From contig NC_092568.1 in assembly GCF_037975245.1 (NCBI RefSeq), positions 30,174,001 to 30,238,000 on the forward strand: a DNA stretch of 64,000 nucleotides, given 5' to 3'. Both the position numbers and the translations under genes were made by a program. Positions within the stretch are counted from its first letter, which is position 1; each line of letters opens with the position of its first letter. The stretch is from Apostichopus japonicus. Lineage: Eukaryota; Echinodermata; Holothuroidea; Aspidochirotida; Stichopodidae. This document shows positions 48,318 through 60,167 of the stretch, piece after piece. The notes beneath the pieces are model-generated. The model searched no databases, had not been told where the DNA came from, and saw only the letters and a program-made list of their open reading frames with translations.

Positions 48318-51300
48318 ATGGGAGATGAAATTATTCATTGTTGCACCATGTGCAACTACATTGCAGATAATTTTAATCAGTTCACAAATCATATCAGCAG
48401 AATCCACAGGAATAACCCTCGCTTTAGGGTCTATGGTGAATTTGGGGACTGGATTTTATACAGGGTATCACACTCCCAGAGCAGACTAATTACCAGTAAG
48501 CTTGTTAGGAAATGCATGATGTGAGATAGCAAAACCAGCAAGCAGTACCTCATTAACAAGATAAGTGGAAGATGCAAGGTCAGATTGGTCTCATACAGTA
48601 CTTGGCTGGTGGAATACCCATAATGAGTAGATGGTCCCCATCATTTTCCAGTGCCGATCTCATCAATATTCATGAGTATGTAGTATGACGAGCCATGGAA
48701 GAATACAAAAACTAGGACAGTGCCTGAGTGCTTCTTTTCACCAGGTTACATTCTAATTAGCATTCTTGACGTGACCCATACCTTCTGCCAAATCTCTCTA
48801 AGACACTGTTGACCAGGACCAAACAATAACATCAGTCTGTTGGTGTACTTAACTCAATAGCAGCAAGTGTCTTTCGTAACTCCATGGTTAGACCATCTGC
48901 AAAGTGTGCCAAATTGGACCACAACAGGAGTGTTCCTCGTCTCCTCAAGATACCCAGTCACCAAGCATATCATGCCATTGTAAAAGTATATTCATCCCTG
49001 ATGTATAGTACTCAGTGGTCAGAGCTTTCTGACTGTTAATGTGCATGTTGCCCTGGTTAATGAAGTGGTATATGTTTTTGGGATGTTTTGCTCTATATGC
49101 AAGAAAGCTTTAAATAATTTTTTTCTTTTTAGTCATATTTCAGTAGTAAGCTGAGCTCCAGAATTCATCAGCTGCATTGAAGGAAAACAGAAAAACATCC
49201 CTCACCACCTGTTCATCAGCTGAGTCACCAGACATGCCAGTTGCAAAAAAAATTCCACTTGGGAAGGTTGGTTTGCATGCTCTTTACCCTTTACCTACGG
49301 ACGCTCAGAAGGAAACGGAATAACATATTGCTTTAAAGTACAATGATCATGTAAATATGCCTTCAGGTATTTCGGTACCGTCTATTGAGGAACCCCAAAA
49401 ACCTCAGACAAACTTTCAGCCGATATGAGTGTGAAAGTAAGACACATCTGCTTTTGCGCAATACCCCTTGTGACATCACAAGGGCCACTGTGGGAACCTG
49501 TGTAACACAAAGTTAATGCAAAACATACTTTGGAAAACACTGTAACAAATGAACTCAGATTGGGATCTGAATACAAACTTACAAAATTGTTCACAAGATT
49601 TGAAAGAATTTCATTAATTTCCTCTGTAAATATTACCTTTCGTCTTTCCACCACCAAGGTGCAAAGTAGCAGCATTTACTGTGTAGAGTCTATAAGTGGC
49701 CTTGGCATCCCCCCCCCCCTCTCCTTGTGACGTCATCGATGAAGGTGAAATTCATTATAGATAAAATAACTCAACAAGGCATCATGCTCAAATTTTGAAT
49801 GTTGGGATTTTACATGCCTTCTTTTTCTCTGTGCTAGTTTAGAAACAATCTGTTTCATGACCATAGTTTTGAGGTTTAAAAAGCATATCTAAACAATCGC
49901 CAGGTTAGCATAAAATTTTGAAAAATTCACAAGATTTTGGGAGAAAAATATGTCAATTACATAATCCAAAATATAGATGAGGTAATACACGAAAAAAATA
50001 GATTCAGCCTTCCATGGTAAAGTAGACTTGCTTGCTGTATATGTAATGAATCCTTGAAAATGTGTATTCCTATTTTTCAGTAATTTGCCCGAGCGCTGGG
50101 ATGAAAGGTCATTTGTGTCTGAAAAATTTGTGAGCCTACTGAGTCTGGTTCCAAAACGCTTACATTTTATAGGTCTTAACCTGCTCATTTGGGGCCCCAA
50201 ATGAGCAGGGGTTCTCACTTGGGGACACTGAAAGTATAAGAGGTACAATCTGAATAGAGAGAGACAATGAATCATCAATAAATGTGAATTGTTATTGTGG
50301 AACCACACTGTGCCTGCCCTTCATAATACGATTTTGGCAATAAACACAAAATTTATTCAATTCTAGACCTACGACTGGCAAAGTTTTATCCGAAGATGAC
50401 TTCCTGGAACGTTGCGATGAACTTGTTGATGAATGGAATGGGCCGCGACGTAAAGCCACTATCAAGATGCTAATGGCAGTAGTCCGGCCCTACTTATCAT
50501 CATGGAGACTTGGCAAAACAGTGAAGGAGGTTGTGGCAATGATTCCTTGCCTGCAGGATGGTGGCTATGTGAGTTGCTATGGTGTCACAATTATGTTCTG
50601 ATGTAGCCTACCTACAATTGATCTAACACTAAGGTACACATAGAGTACTCTGTGACTGTCTACACAAATTATGTGCATGTGTGTACTGTATGTGTTTTCT
50701 GTAGAATCACTTATAGCAGAGTACCATGACCTGTATACGTGGCCCAGCTCTCTTTAGGTGATGTCACTACGTATGCACTCAGCAGTAGGGAATAATATCG
50801 GAAGCAGCAGTCTGCTCTGTGTTACCCCAATCGGGGTTTCCCCTATTGTGACGTCACTAGAAGGGACAGTATGAGGCTTAGGTGCAGGAAGGAGAATTAT
50901 TTTGTGGCTCAGTTTTAAAAATAACATGAAAGACCTTGGCACCCTGGCATTTATCCCCCAATTAGAATGGTTAGTGACCTTACTGTTTGCCATGGGCCAC
51001 CACTCTTAGTTATTAGGGCTTGCTTTTTATGGTTTCAGATTCTAGAAGAACTGTAGGCATGGATTGGCAGCTCCAACATAGAGAAGGGCCGTCAGTTAAT
51101 AAAGGCCAATTCCAACAAGCTCTTCAGAAATGTTGCCGAAGTCCTAACTGATGCTCCTTCCGTAAGTTGCCATTTAATCTAAGGGGCTTGGGGTCATAGA
51201 CACCAGTGTTGTGAGTCGGTAATTTACAGTAAATTTACATGGTGATTTCTGGTAATTTACTGCCATCATAATATACCGTGGTCAAATAGGGTCATATAAG

Positions 51301-52471
51301 GTAAAATATGGAATACAGCAGTTTTCATGAACAAGGAATCACAAAGTCATTGACTTTCTTGTTTCAGGGGGGAGGCAGGGGTGCACACTAGCTCCTATGC
51401 CTTTTCAACACCTGTATGCACTTAAGTATGGAGAGGGTTAAGAGAGACCCATACTGCAGGGTTTCATTTGGTGAAGTTCGGGTGTCTGACCTGGTATTTG
51501 TAGAAGATGCTACCTTGCTTGCAGAGTTTGTGGTTTCTCCGTTGGGATTACAGGTGTCATCGACCAAGACCAACATCTAGTCCTTTGGTGGTATCTTGGA
51601 CAGTACTGTTGAGTTTGTCCCTGTTTTGGGTGAAAATGTGTAGGTCACTGAGTCCTTTTCTGCCTTGGCAGTGGCTCTGTGTCGTGCGAGCCTGAGTTCA
51701 TTTTAGTAATTATTTTTAGTCTGGCATGCATGAGTCATGAGGTTGCCGGATAATGGTGTTTGACAATCACGTCATTCGGGCAGAGGGAAAAAGCTCCCCA
51801 AGTGTTCAACTCCATTGTGCTTCCAGTCTGCTATACTCTAGTGTGGCATGGACATTCACTGTGGGGCTTAAAAAAGACTAGACTCCTTCATGACTACCTC
51901 ACTTGATAAAGTAACGCAGCATCCTTGTGTGCAGAAAGTCACAATTATGTGTTTCTGTGACAAATGAGCTGTTTTATATTTGAGGTCAAAGGTTATTATT
52001 CGGTCCCTTATAGCTTCCTTGAACAGGATATCAGAGTAGGTATATATGAATGGCAACATTATTATTTATGAAATGACTTTCAAGAATATATAGTTACTGT
52101 TGATAATATTCATCCTATTTAATTGCAGGTCGACAACATTGACATGCCGGAGGTTGTCCTTCGCCCAGAAGCTTGGCGTGAAGGATAAAGCCCCTCTTGA
52201 GCTTCGCAGCCTAACAATTGACAATAACATCAAAATTATTTATGCTGTTGGTGGAGGAGTATTCATTGACTGTGGAACAAACAATTCCCTTAAAGCAATT
52301 GTTGCTCTGCTGGGTGGATATTACATTTTTGACTTGAACTATCCGGCCATATATGGACAGTTGCTGGGCTTCCTCCAACAGCATATTCTTGAAGAGCCGT
52401 ACACATACTTCAAGGGAAGCAATTACCAGCAGTTTTCTAACAAGCTTAAATTTTCCATTAAAGAGCTTTAA
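48318..52471 (+). pseudogene. Decayed multi-exon gene: N-terminal C2H2 finger, SAMD3-like C-terminal region
   Basis: Likely exons: 48318-48435 (MGDEIIHCCTMCNYIADN, then HISRIHRNN: a C2H2 finger), 50367-50568 (VLSEDDFLERCDELVDEW, then KTVKEVVAMIPCLQDGGY), 51039-51161 (AWIGSSNIEKGRQLIKANS) and 52129-52471 (FAQKLGVKDKAPLELRSLTI, then ALLGGYYIFDLNYP and FLQQHILEEP). All have plausible AG/GT borders. The third exon has an in-frame TAG at 51054-51056. The fourth starts in one frame (VDNIDMPEVVLRPEAW) and continues in another, so a 1-nt shift occurred. The 'LLGGYYIFDLNYP...FLQ' tail resembles animal SAMD3-like proteins, usually found in large, TE-like families; the match is from memory and moderate. 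The third intron contains an RT relic. Confidence 0.5.
51360..51980 (+). pseudogene. Degenerate non-LTR reverse transcriptase remnant in an intron
   Basis: With several frame changes, the plus strand reads a LINE RT pattern: GCTLAPMPFQH-like 'vLAPtLF' region, CGVSFGEVRVSDLVF followed by the degraded catalytic motif (VEDATLLAE for FADDATLLAE), then LGLQVSSTKTNIQ and FGGILDSTVEFVPVLG. Farther on, a LLYSSVAWTFTVGLKK stretch matches the 'LLYG.ETWTLT...LKRRL' tail. Motifs are in the right order over about 600 bp. The catalytic F is replaced and stops are present, so it is dead. Confidence 0.7.
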
Positions 52472-53472
52472 TTTTTCTTGGCATGATTCTTTTGGAGTTG
52501 ATAGGTGTTGTGGCTTTTTGGATTCAATGAAGTAGTGGATGTTAATAAAAAGTGCATATTCAATAATCTGTTTCCTTTTGTTTCAGTCCTCTGCACATTT
52601 CATGATATACATTGCACTGTTTAAGAGTTCGTAATGTGAACAAGATGTACCACTCTTAATAAGAACAGTTTGTTTCAACCCTCATGTGAGCACAAGTAAT
52701 TCATTTCCAGATTGAGAAATTAACCCAGTCATCTTTGTGTATATAAAAACTGGGATTTTACCTTAGTTCAAGCAAGGGCTGCTTAGTGTGCTTCACATCT
52801 TTTACCAAGCTGGTTCCCAGACTGTCCCGGGGTCATCTAAGGTCATTTTGGAACGAATGGTTAAAACCAAAATGAACACCATGCTTGCTAAAGCATTAAT
52901 CCCTGTTTCAACACCTAGTGTTGCTTTTAAAACACAATTGTTGTTATAGACGCGTATATGCGTTAATTAAGTGTTACATGGCTGAAGACGCGTTGAGGCG
53001 TTAATTTTACATGAACACATAAACGTGTTAATACCTTATCCGATTAACACTAAAACGCGTTCATTAAGTGTTACAAAAATGTGTTAATTTAGGCGTTAAA
53101 ACATTAACACCATTTGTTAGAGTGAAGTGGTTGGATCCTTAACTTTCTTATGTGGTCATGCCACCTGATCCTTTACTGTCTCGGGGGGCAAAGACTTACT
53201 CTAATAGTTGGCGGCTAAATTCCGGACAGAGGGGGGGGGGGAGGGGGTCGTTTGTCAGGGGCCATGGAAGAGGTGCCAGCTTGTGCAGGGGGGTTAAAAT
53301 GTGAAATATGTAATTTTTGTCAGGTTAAAAGCTTCCATGACTGTAATCAACCAATTACATGGTAGGCAAACAACAAATTATGAGGCATTTGTCAGACAAG
53401 TTTCAAGAAGTTTTGTGTGCAATTTTAACAGTTCTATAGCTTGTAGATGACAGCCTCATCTGTTTGTTACAC
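52472..53472. other. Intergenic; includes a TTAACAC-rich palindromic repeat
   Basis: 52917-53112 contains many GTGTTAA/TTAACAC words and ACGCGTT words in both orientations (GTGTTGCTTTTAAAACAC; GCGTTAATTAAGTGTTAC; CATTAACACC), resembling an old inverted-repeat MITE. The remainder has a G-rich run at 53230 and no gene. Confidence 0.45.
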
Positions 53473-56400
53473 CTATGGCTTGGCGTGGCCATCATTAATC
53501 AACTTAATCTCTCGAGCGAGTTGACATTCTGTACAAGGCTGGCACCAAATAGTGGAACAGCAGTCGGAGATTAGGTTACCCTGTAGAAACAAGAAAAAAA
53601 AAAAAAACATTTGAAATGGAAAATAAGGGTAATATGGTCTAGGAGGGTGCTCCGCTATCCCCTCACCCCCCCCCCCACTCTGCCCCAACCGTTTGTGTTT
53701 CAAATAAGTCCAAGATTCCTTCATGTACAAGAAATCGACAGTTTTTCAGCCCACCTTCAAAATTGTATTAAAAAAAGGGAAACCTTATAGGGTAAACGTT
53801 AACCGTTTCAATATTATAATGGTATATTTTAATAGTAGAGTTAAGGGGAAAATATGGAATTTATATTGATTGATCGTAAAATTCGAATGATTATATCTTT
53901 ACATCAGATACACCGTGTTAGGTCACTGTTAGTACAATCGTTTCGAACAATGGACCATAAAGTGCTTAGTAATATACGCCAGGGGCAGTCTTCAGGTATT
54001 CATGGTTTCGCGACAGTAGTAAGCCTGGGGCTGCTACGTAAGCACTACCATTTTATATGCTAATAGAAATTGTTATGGTGCTGATCACTGGGTCAGGGGC
54101 TATGGTGACATCCCTCTATATATACACTTCCTTCAGATACCAACGACAATTTTAACTTTGCTAACATAAACAGTTACTTCAAGAACCACGGGACAGTACT
54201 ATGTCGCTATATGCATTGTCACATTATTGTGTGTATCATTGTGCTGGTCACTGTGGTTTAACCATGGAGCTATATAGCTCCATGGTATAACGAACCATGG
54301 TAATATGCCACCCTTGAAACGTCTCCAGTTACTGGTTTATCTATATCTCTGTTCTTCCTGGTTCTTTTGAAGAGGTTAATGATCACATGAATAATACATG
54401 CTTTTCAATATAATGTTTGGGGCTTTAGACATGTAACTAATAATAACTGATTTTTTGTCCCAAACGCTTCTCAGATTTTAATAATTACTAGTATATTGGT
54501 TTAGTTATATCTTCAATATCTCACTGACGCCATGGTCAGTGTTCAAGTTTGAAAGAGAACAGACAAGGAAATGAGTCGATGGCGGACAAGAAAACCAAGC
54601 AGCTTTCACTTTCTTGTAAGTCCTAGCATTTGTCGATTGTATATATTTCAGACCCGTCAATTCTCCCGGTTTTAAGGGGGGAGACTCCCGGTTTTTACCC
54701 GAATCTCCCGGCCTCCCGGTTTCATATTCTATTCTCCCGGTTTTTTAATGTTTCATCACTTGCGACATTTCTGAAAATAGCCAACAATTAGTTCTATGCT
54801 TAGTAATTCCCCACAGTAAGGCTGAACAGGAAAGGCTATTCAGTGTAGTTCGCAAGAACAGGACAGAGAGTAGGTCAAGTCTCAAGCTTGATGGGACTCT
54901 ATCTAGCATACTAGCCATGAAGTCACAGTACCCAGAGTCCACTGTTCTCTGTTTCAAATGGTAGCCTACTAAAGAAACCCTGTAGAAAGCGAAGCGAGCT
55001 GCTGTAAACTACAACAAGAAACACTGACATAAGTACACTATACTTATTTAGGAGTATTTATATCATTTCAGTTGAAAATTACCAACCTCCCTGTTTTCCC
55101 CTTGTTCTCCCTATGTTTGGCCCTGAAAATTGTTATTCTCCCTATTTTGGGGTCAAACAGGTTGACATGTCTGATATTTTGTATAGCAGGGTAGATAATA
55201 GGCTATCTCACCTCGATATTATGCTTGCCACGGAAGTAACTCCTCATAGTGAGAAGGTTGCCAGGGACACATAGAGGCATACACACATGCTCCCCCATTT
55301 GCTGGGACATCATACAGATGTGACAAGGAAGGAAGCACGCTAAGAGACCTGTATGGACAAATCATAGCAAGAATTATATACGTAGCAGTTTACAAAACAT
55401 CATCGTAGTGATACACTTGCTGAAAGTATTGCGGAAACTAAAGTGTCACAAGTCAATGGATATAAGACAATCGAACATTACAAGATAAACAACGATATAT
55501 ATGGAAACACTTTATTGAAATGGTTTCGATTGAAATTCTATAAGGATGTAAACTTCACAGGTTTACAAATGACGGCCATGTATTAGGCAAAAACACGGTA
55601 CAGGTTGTTGTTAATGTATTTGATTGCACGGTTATTAAACTCTTTATATGCTAGCTGTCAAATATTTCATTGCAAAAACGCCACAAGGGGTTGAAAAATT
55701 ATGAGACTGTTTGTGAATACCACCTACCCCCCGCCACCCCCATCCCCGTCTCCACATATCCCAGTGACGTGCACAAGATTTCAAAGATTGTGGAGGGGGG
55801 GGGGGACTTCTTAAACTTAAACTTTGGTTGATTATACTGTTATGAAACTTTATGGAAGGGAGTCACAGTGTGCCAAAAGAAGTGTTCTAAATGGGATGTG
55901 TAATATCCCATGACTGGAAAGTTTATACTCTACGGACGATGTCAATGCTCCCCAACCCCCCCCCCCTTATTCCCCGCACCTTTCTCACGCCCGCCGACTG
56001 CAATAGTCGGAAGTCCCTTTACACCTCTAAGGAGCATGGACATTTTAACTTACATATTATGGGATCTGCAAAGCAATCAAAGAGATCGGTGGTCCAAGGT
56101 CGACCGACACCACGTGGGAAGTTTGGGTCGTTGATGTGGAGCAGAGGCTACAAATAAATACAGGAATGAATTAACGAACGAACGAACGAAACGCACAGCC
56201 CGACGAAAGGAACCAACGAATGATTGGATACATTATAGTTATGAAACCAACACGCCGTGATAAGTCTCTAAGAACAAGTTATAATACTTAACGAAACTTC
56301 TTGTAGTTTCAAGAACCGTTCAAAACCGTTCAACTGACCCGTTAATGACATGGACAACAATAATTCAGAGGTTATCTATCGTTTTTCTATATTATAACAG

Positions 56401-57245
56401 AAACATATTCATTTTTGTAAATTCTTATTACAGGAAAAACAAACAAAGCGTTTTAGTAGTTTAATATTGAATATAGGCTATACCATGTTAGTTCGAGTAC
56501 ACGATTGGTAATAACTGAATTAAAAAATATATATTCAGTCATTTTCTTCACAGCTTAGATCTGTTTGTCATGTTGTTAACAACCTGTCATCGTTTTCACT
56601 GAATTATTTGAAAACTACTTGCAGTTATCAGCTAAATAAGCATGATTCGAATTCATCGCGATTTTATTGAGTCTGGGATGACCGAAGTTGATGGGAAGTT
56701 TCTTTCTCCCTCTCTCTCTCTATGAAAATCATGCTAGGATCAAAGCCACTGTTGTTAATACCGATAGGAACTTCATAGTTAACTTGATTGAACAGTCAAT
56801 ACTCATAGCTAGTACAGTAACTACTGTCCATGTTCCACAACCGTGCATCAGTAACTACTGCGCTGTGTTCGTAACACGGTAACATGTGTTACAGGTGGCA
56901 CAGTTATTACCGCAAAGTTTTTTCTCACTGCGAATTTAAAAATTAAAAAATTAAATTTTAAAAATTTTAAAAATTAAAAAAAAAAAAATTAACAATTAAA
57001 ATTTAAAATTTATATATTTTTAAAGCTTTCAAATTTTCACCTGTCGGACTCGTAGTTCAACGTGTAACAGCTTTCCAGTAATTACTGTGCCAACTGTAAC
57101 ACGTGTTACCGTGTTGCGAACACAGCGCAGTAGTTACTGATGCACGGTTGTGGAACATGAACAGTAGTTACTGTACTAGCTATGAGTATCGGGTGGATTG
57201 AAATACTAAAGGTCTAACTATGGCGCAACGTTTACCATATACAGC

Positions 57246-57335
<90 letters not shown>

Positions 57336-57800
57336 AGGGCGTAGGAACCGGTGAAAAATGTGTAGGGGCGGAAGTATCATTCCGCCCCCCCGCTCCGCAA
57401 GTCCGAAAACCCCTTTTTCATTTCCAAATGAGAAAAAAATCTCATTTGGAACACCAAATTGCATCTAAGGCCAGGTGAAAAATACAAAATTAAGTTTACA
57501 AAATGGAGTGGGTGTTGAAGTGTGCTATATTGCACCAAATTGCATCTGAGGCCACCTGGAAATGCAAAAAATTCCAAAGGGGAGGGGGACACCCCCTCCC
57601 CTTAGACCCCTCCCCCAAGCGGGCCATCAGTCTTCAGCCCCCCCCCCCACTCAAAAGTACCTTCCTACGCCACTGTATATATATATATATATATATATAT
57701 AACTAATCATATAGCACACCATGTCATATCGTACCTGATTGGTTCTCGGTTGGTTCGTAACAACGGTTTGAGCACTGCCATAATTGGTCATTTTGTCCAT
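53473..57800 (-). CDS. PLAC8 / cornifelin-family cysteine-rich protein, 134 aa, four exons
   Basis: Exons (minus): 57800-57735 (MDKMTNYGSAQTVVTNQ...), 56147-56054, 55348-55212, 53580-53473. Lengths 66, 94, 137 and 108 nt join with matching phases (T|GT restores a Cys) to one 134-codon frame plus stop. The PLAC8 domain is complete: PWTTDLFDCFADPIIC, then CFLPCHICMMSQQMGEH, then VPGNLLTMRSYFRGKHNI, then GNLISDCCSTIWCQPC and TECQLAREI. This fits the family order W...L.DCF.D...C....PCH.C...MGE...MR...R...NI.G.L..DC....WC.PC..CQ..RE. Length is normal for the family. PLAC8 proteins are small Cys-rich, often membrane-associated proteins; the biochemical role is unclear. Introns carry three short transposons and a TA tract. 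The best-supported ordinary host gene in the window. Confidence 0.9.
54649..55173 (+). mobile_element. hAT-like element with residual transposase dimerisation exon, 525 bp
   Basis: Inside PLAC8 intron 3, ends CAGACCCGTCAA and (complement) CAGACATGTCAA agree at 10 of 12. Flanking octamers ATATATTT and ATATTTTG agree at 6 of 8. The plus strand encodes LVLCLVIPHSKAEQERLFSV, then VRKNRTESRSSLKLDGTLSS and ILAMKS, ending in a stop at about 54961. This is the C-terminal 'PHS.AE.ERLFS.V...T..R..L...L...L..K' region of hAT transposases. TCTCCCGG words repeat near the left end. It is probably a deletion derivative that kept the transposase C-terminus. Confidence 0.6.
56799..57189. mobile_element. MITE with ~95-bp terminal inverted repeats (CAGTAACTACTG words), 391 bp
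   Basis: The left arm ATACTCATAGCTAGTACAGT... and the right-arm complement match closely for about 95 bp through GTTCCACAACCGTGCATCAG, CTGCGCTGTGTTCG and AACACGGTAACA. Each arm contains CAGTAACTACTG twice, itself nearly palindromic. The centre is an A/T-only stretch (56936-57025). No target duplication is visible. Lies in PLAC8 intron 1. Confidence 0.75.
57243..57333. repeat. TA microsatellite, target of a MITE insertion
   Basis: (TA)n of about 90 bp, continuing after the MITE at 57676-57702. Confidence 0.95.
57334..57675 (-). mobile_element. GGCGTAGGAA-family hAT-type MITE, 342 bp, inserted in a TA tract
   Basis: Starts CAAGGGCGTAGGAACC and ends CTTCCTACGCCACTG. It is the same family as 25926-26281, in opposite orientation. 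TATATATA borders both sides, compatible with an 8-bp duplication within the microsatellite. Confidence 0.85.
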
Positions 57801-59162
57801 GAAGTATGATTATGATGCTAAAATAGAATGTAAAGTTAGGAAAATTAAAAAAAAAAGAGATGGATAGAATTAAAGTTAATTTGACAATCTAGAGAATGTA
57901 ACTCATTGAATTTCTGTAAGACAAACCATGAGGGCACCCTCCCTTTACGCCATTCTCATTCTCGTACCCACTTGTCACGGCCTTCCCCACCCCGCCCCCA
58001 CACTCCCTCCCCACCTCAACGCCATGCAACTATGGAGTTAATCTCCTTTTCTATAGGAAGCGGGCAGCATTACTACGAAGGGAAATTTCTAACACAAACA
58101 AATGAAAGTACTGACATATAGGCTAAAATAAAATACAAGTAAATGAAAGTAACACAAACATATGAAAGTACTGATTAAAAAAAAATATTATAACAAGTAT
58201 TAAATTTGCCAACTAAAGGAAAGTAATTAATGGCCTTTCTTTAACTTTCGGTTTCATGTTGCCCTGGACTGTTTTCTTTCCTTTTTCTATGTTATCCTTT
58301 TCTGACAAAAAGTAAGTTTGTCAATTTGAGAAGCGCTTGCTTGGAGTTTGTATAGCGAGAACCTTAACTAAAAGGCTTAAAGGTTCTGTATATTTACTGC
58401 ATCACAATATAAAGTCAAAGTGGATGGGATAGGGTGCACGGGTATATGTAGGATATTACGTAGAAGTTTACAGTTCTTCTGCAAGTAATACGATAAATGC
58501 TTTAACTAATCATCAGAGATTATACGTCTCATATGTCACCGGTTGGAATCTTCCATTCATTTTAACTGTAACTCAGGTAGTTTAATGTATCTTGTGGAAA
58601 TACGCTATGAGAACGATGAAACACCAAGGTGACTCTGTCATTGTGTGAAACTATCTGACTAGCTGTAATCCATTGATTAAACTAAGTTTGGATGTAATGT
58701 GTCGATATATCAAATTATAGTAAAATCAGAGAATGATAAAACAACCTTTTTTTTGCCGTAAAACCCCTGATAAATAAATGGAAGAATCCGACATGTGAAT
58801 ACTTTATGCCTCGAATGCCGCTGATGATATATGAAAGAAATGATCCGTGGCGCTTAATTTCTTAACATTGTGCAAGTTTTCATAAATGTCAGATTTTTGG
58901 AATCATGCTCTGATTGCATCTATACCCAAGTATCATTCGAAAGTCATAATATATCCGGGCCTTTGGAAGAAATGTTGATTTAACTTTAGCCTATATAAAT
59001 TAAGCCATAGTTTACGCATTGAAAGTCATCATAACGCAATCCGTTAGGCAGTTATCACATCAAATTATCAAGTTAAATGATCAAAACATATTGCCAATAT
59101 AGACGTTGACCTCGTGGTTCATATATCAAATGGATCAAAGACTTAAAGAGTTAAAGTCTTAG
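57801..59162. other. Upstream of the PLAC8 gene; no gene recognised
   Basis: AT-rich with a short C-rich piece near 57985. Presumably holds the PLAC8 promoter, which I cannot place. Confidence 0.35.
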
Positions 59163-59458
59163 TGTCCCCCTCCCCTTTGGAATTTTTTTGCATTTCCAGG
59201 TGGCCTCAGATGCAATTTGGTGCAATATAGCACACTTCAACCCACCCACTCCATTTTGTATATAATCTTGCATTTTCACCTGGCCTTAGATGCAATTTGG
59301 TGCTCCAAATGAGATTTTTTTCTCATTTGGAAATGAAAAAGGGGTTTTCTGACTTGCGAAGCGGGGGGGGGGGGCGGAATGATACTTCCGCCCCTCCACA
59401 TTTTTCACTGGGGGGGGGGCTGGCTCCCCCAGCCCCACCCCCGGTTCCTACGCCCTTG
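59163..59458 (+). mobile_element. GGCGTAGGAA-family MITE, 5'-truncated copy
   Basis: Begins inside the family consensus at GTCCCCCTCCCCTTTGG and ends at the canonical GGTTCCTACGCCCTTG. The left ~65 bp of the family are missing. Confidence 0.8.
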
Positions 59459-60167
59459 TTTAGGGGGGAGTAAAGCCCGCCCGTCCCCCATACCAAATTC
59501 TAGGGGATTCACTAAAAGACAGAATATTAGAAATATATCTGTATATACAGTACATACATACGCAACGTCTACATATGGTGCTACCTAAACAGTTGACAAT
59601 TCTTCAACATTGTTTCCAAAGTTGCAATATATAGCACCATTTTGCATCTTGGCACCTTCCAAAATATGCTATAACTGAGTCTGATAATGGTCACTAATGT
59701 AAAGCATGCAGCACAAATTTCACTGCCACCATCAAATTCATTTCCGTCTCACTGAGTCAATGTAAGTATTTGATGCCCTGTCGTCGAGACGATATTGTCT
59801 CCATATTCTGTTGGGCTATGTCACATTTCAGAAGACCACACTATAGCTCTAATAAGCGCCAAACAATTTCTTAAACGCACATATTGATTTCACCTTGAAG
59901 ATTGAGGGGTATAGTGACTGCACGGTACGGCAGTTCCGAGTATAAATGTAGGCCTATATGGTGCAACTAATAACTACCTTCAACTAATGGTTAGACGGTG
60001 GACCCGTGCAGCATGGAGGTATCACATATGTCGCTATTACGATGGTTAGTCACTCGGAAAACATATTGAAGGCGAATACGGATTAAAGAGGAGAAAATCA
60101 CACTCGAGGAGTTAAAAGATCTTAAATGGTCCCTTTCAAACCACTAAATTATTGTTATAATTATACA

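Noticed and set aside
49382-49675. 97-codon minus-strand frame
   Set aside because: No recognisable domain, and it overlaps the intron of the decayed plus-strand gene.
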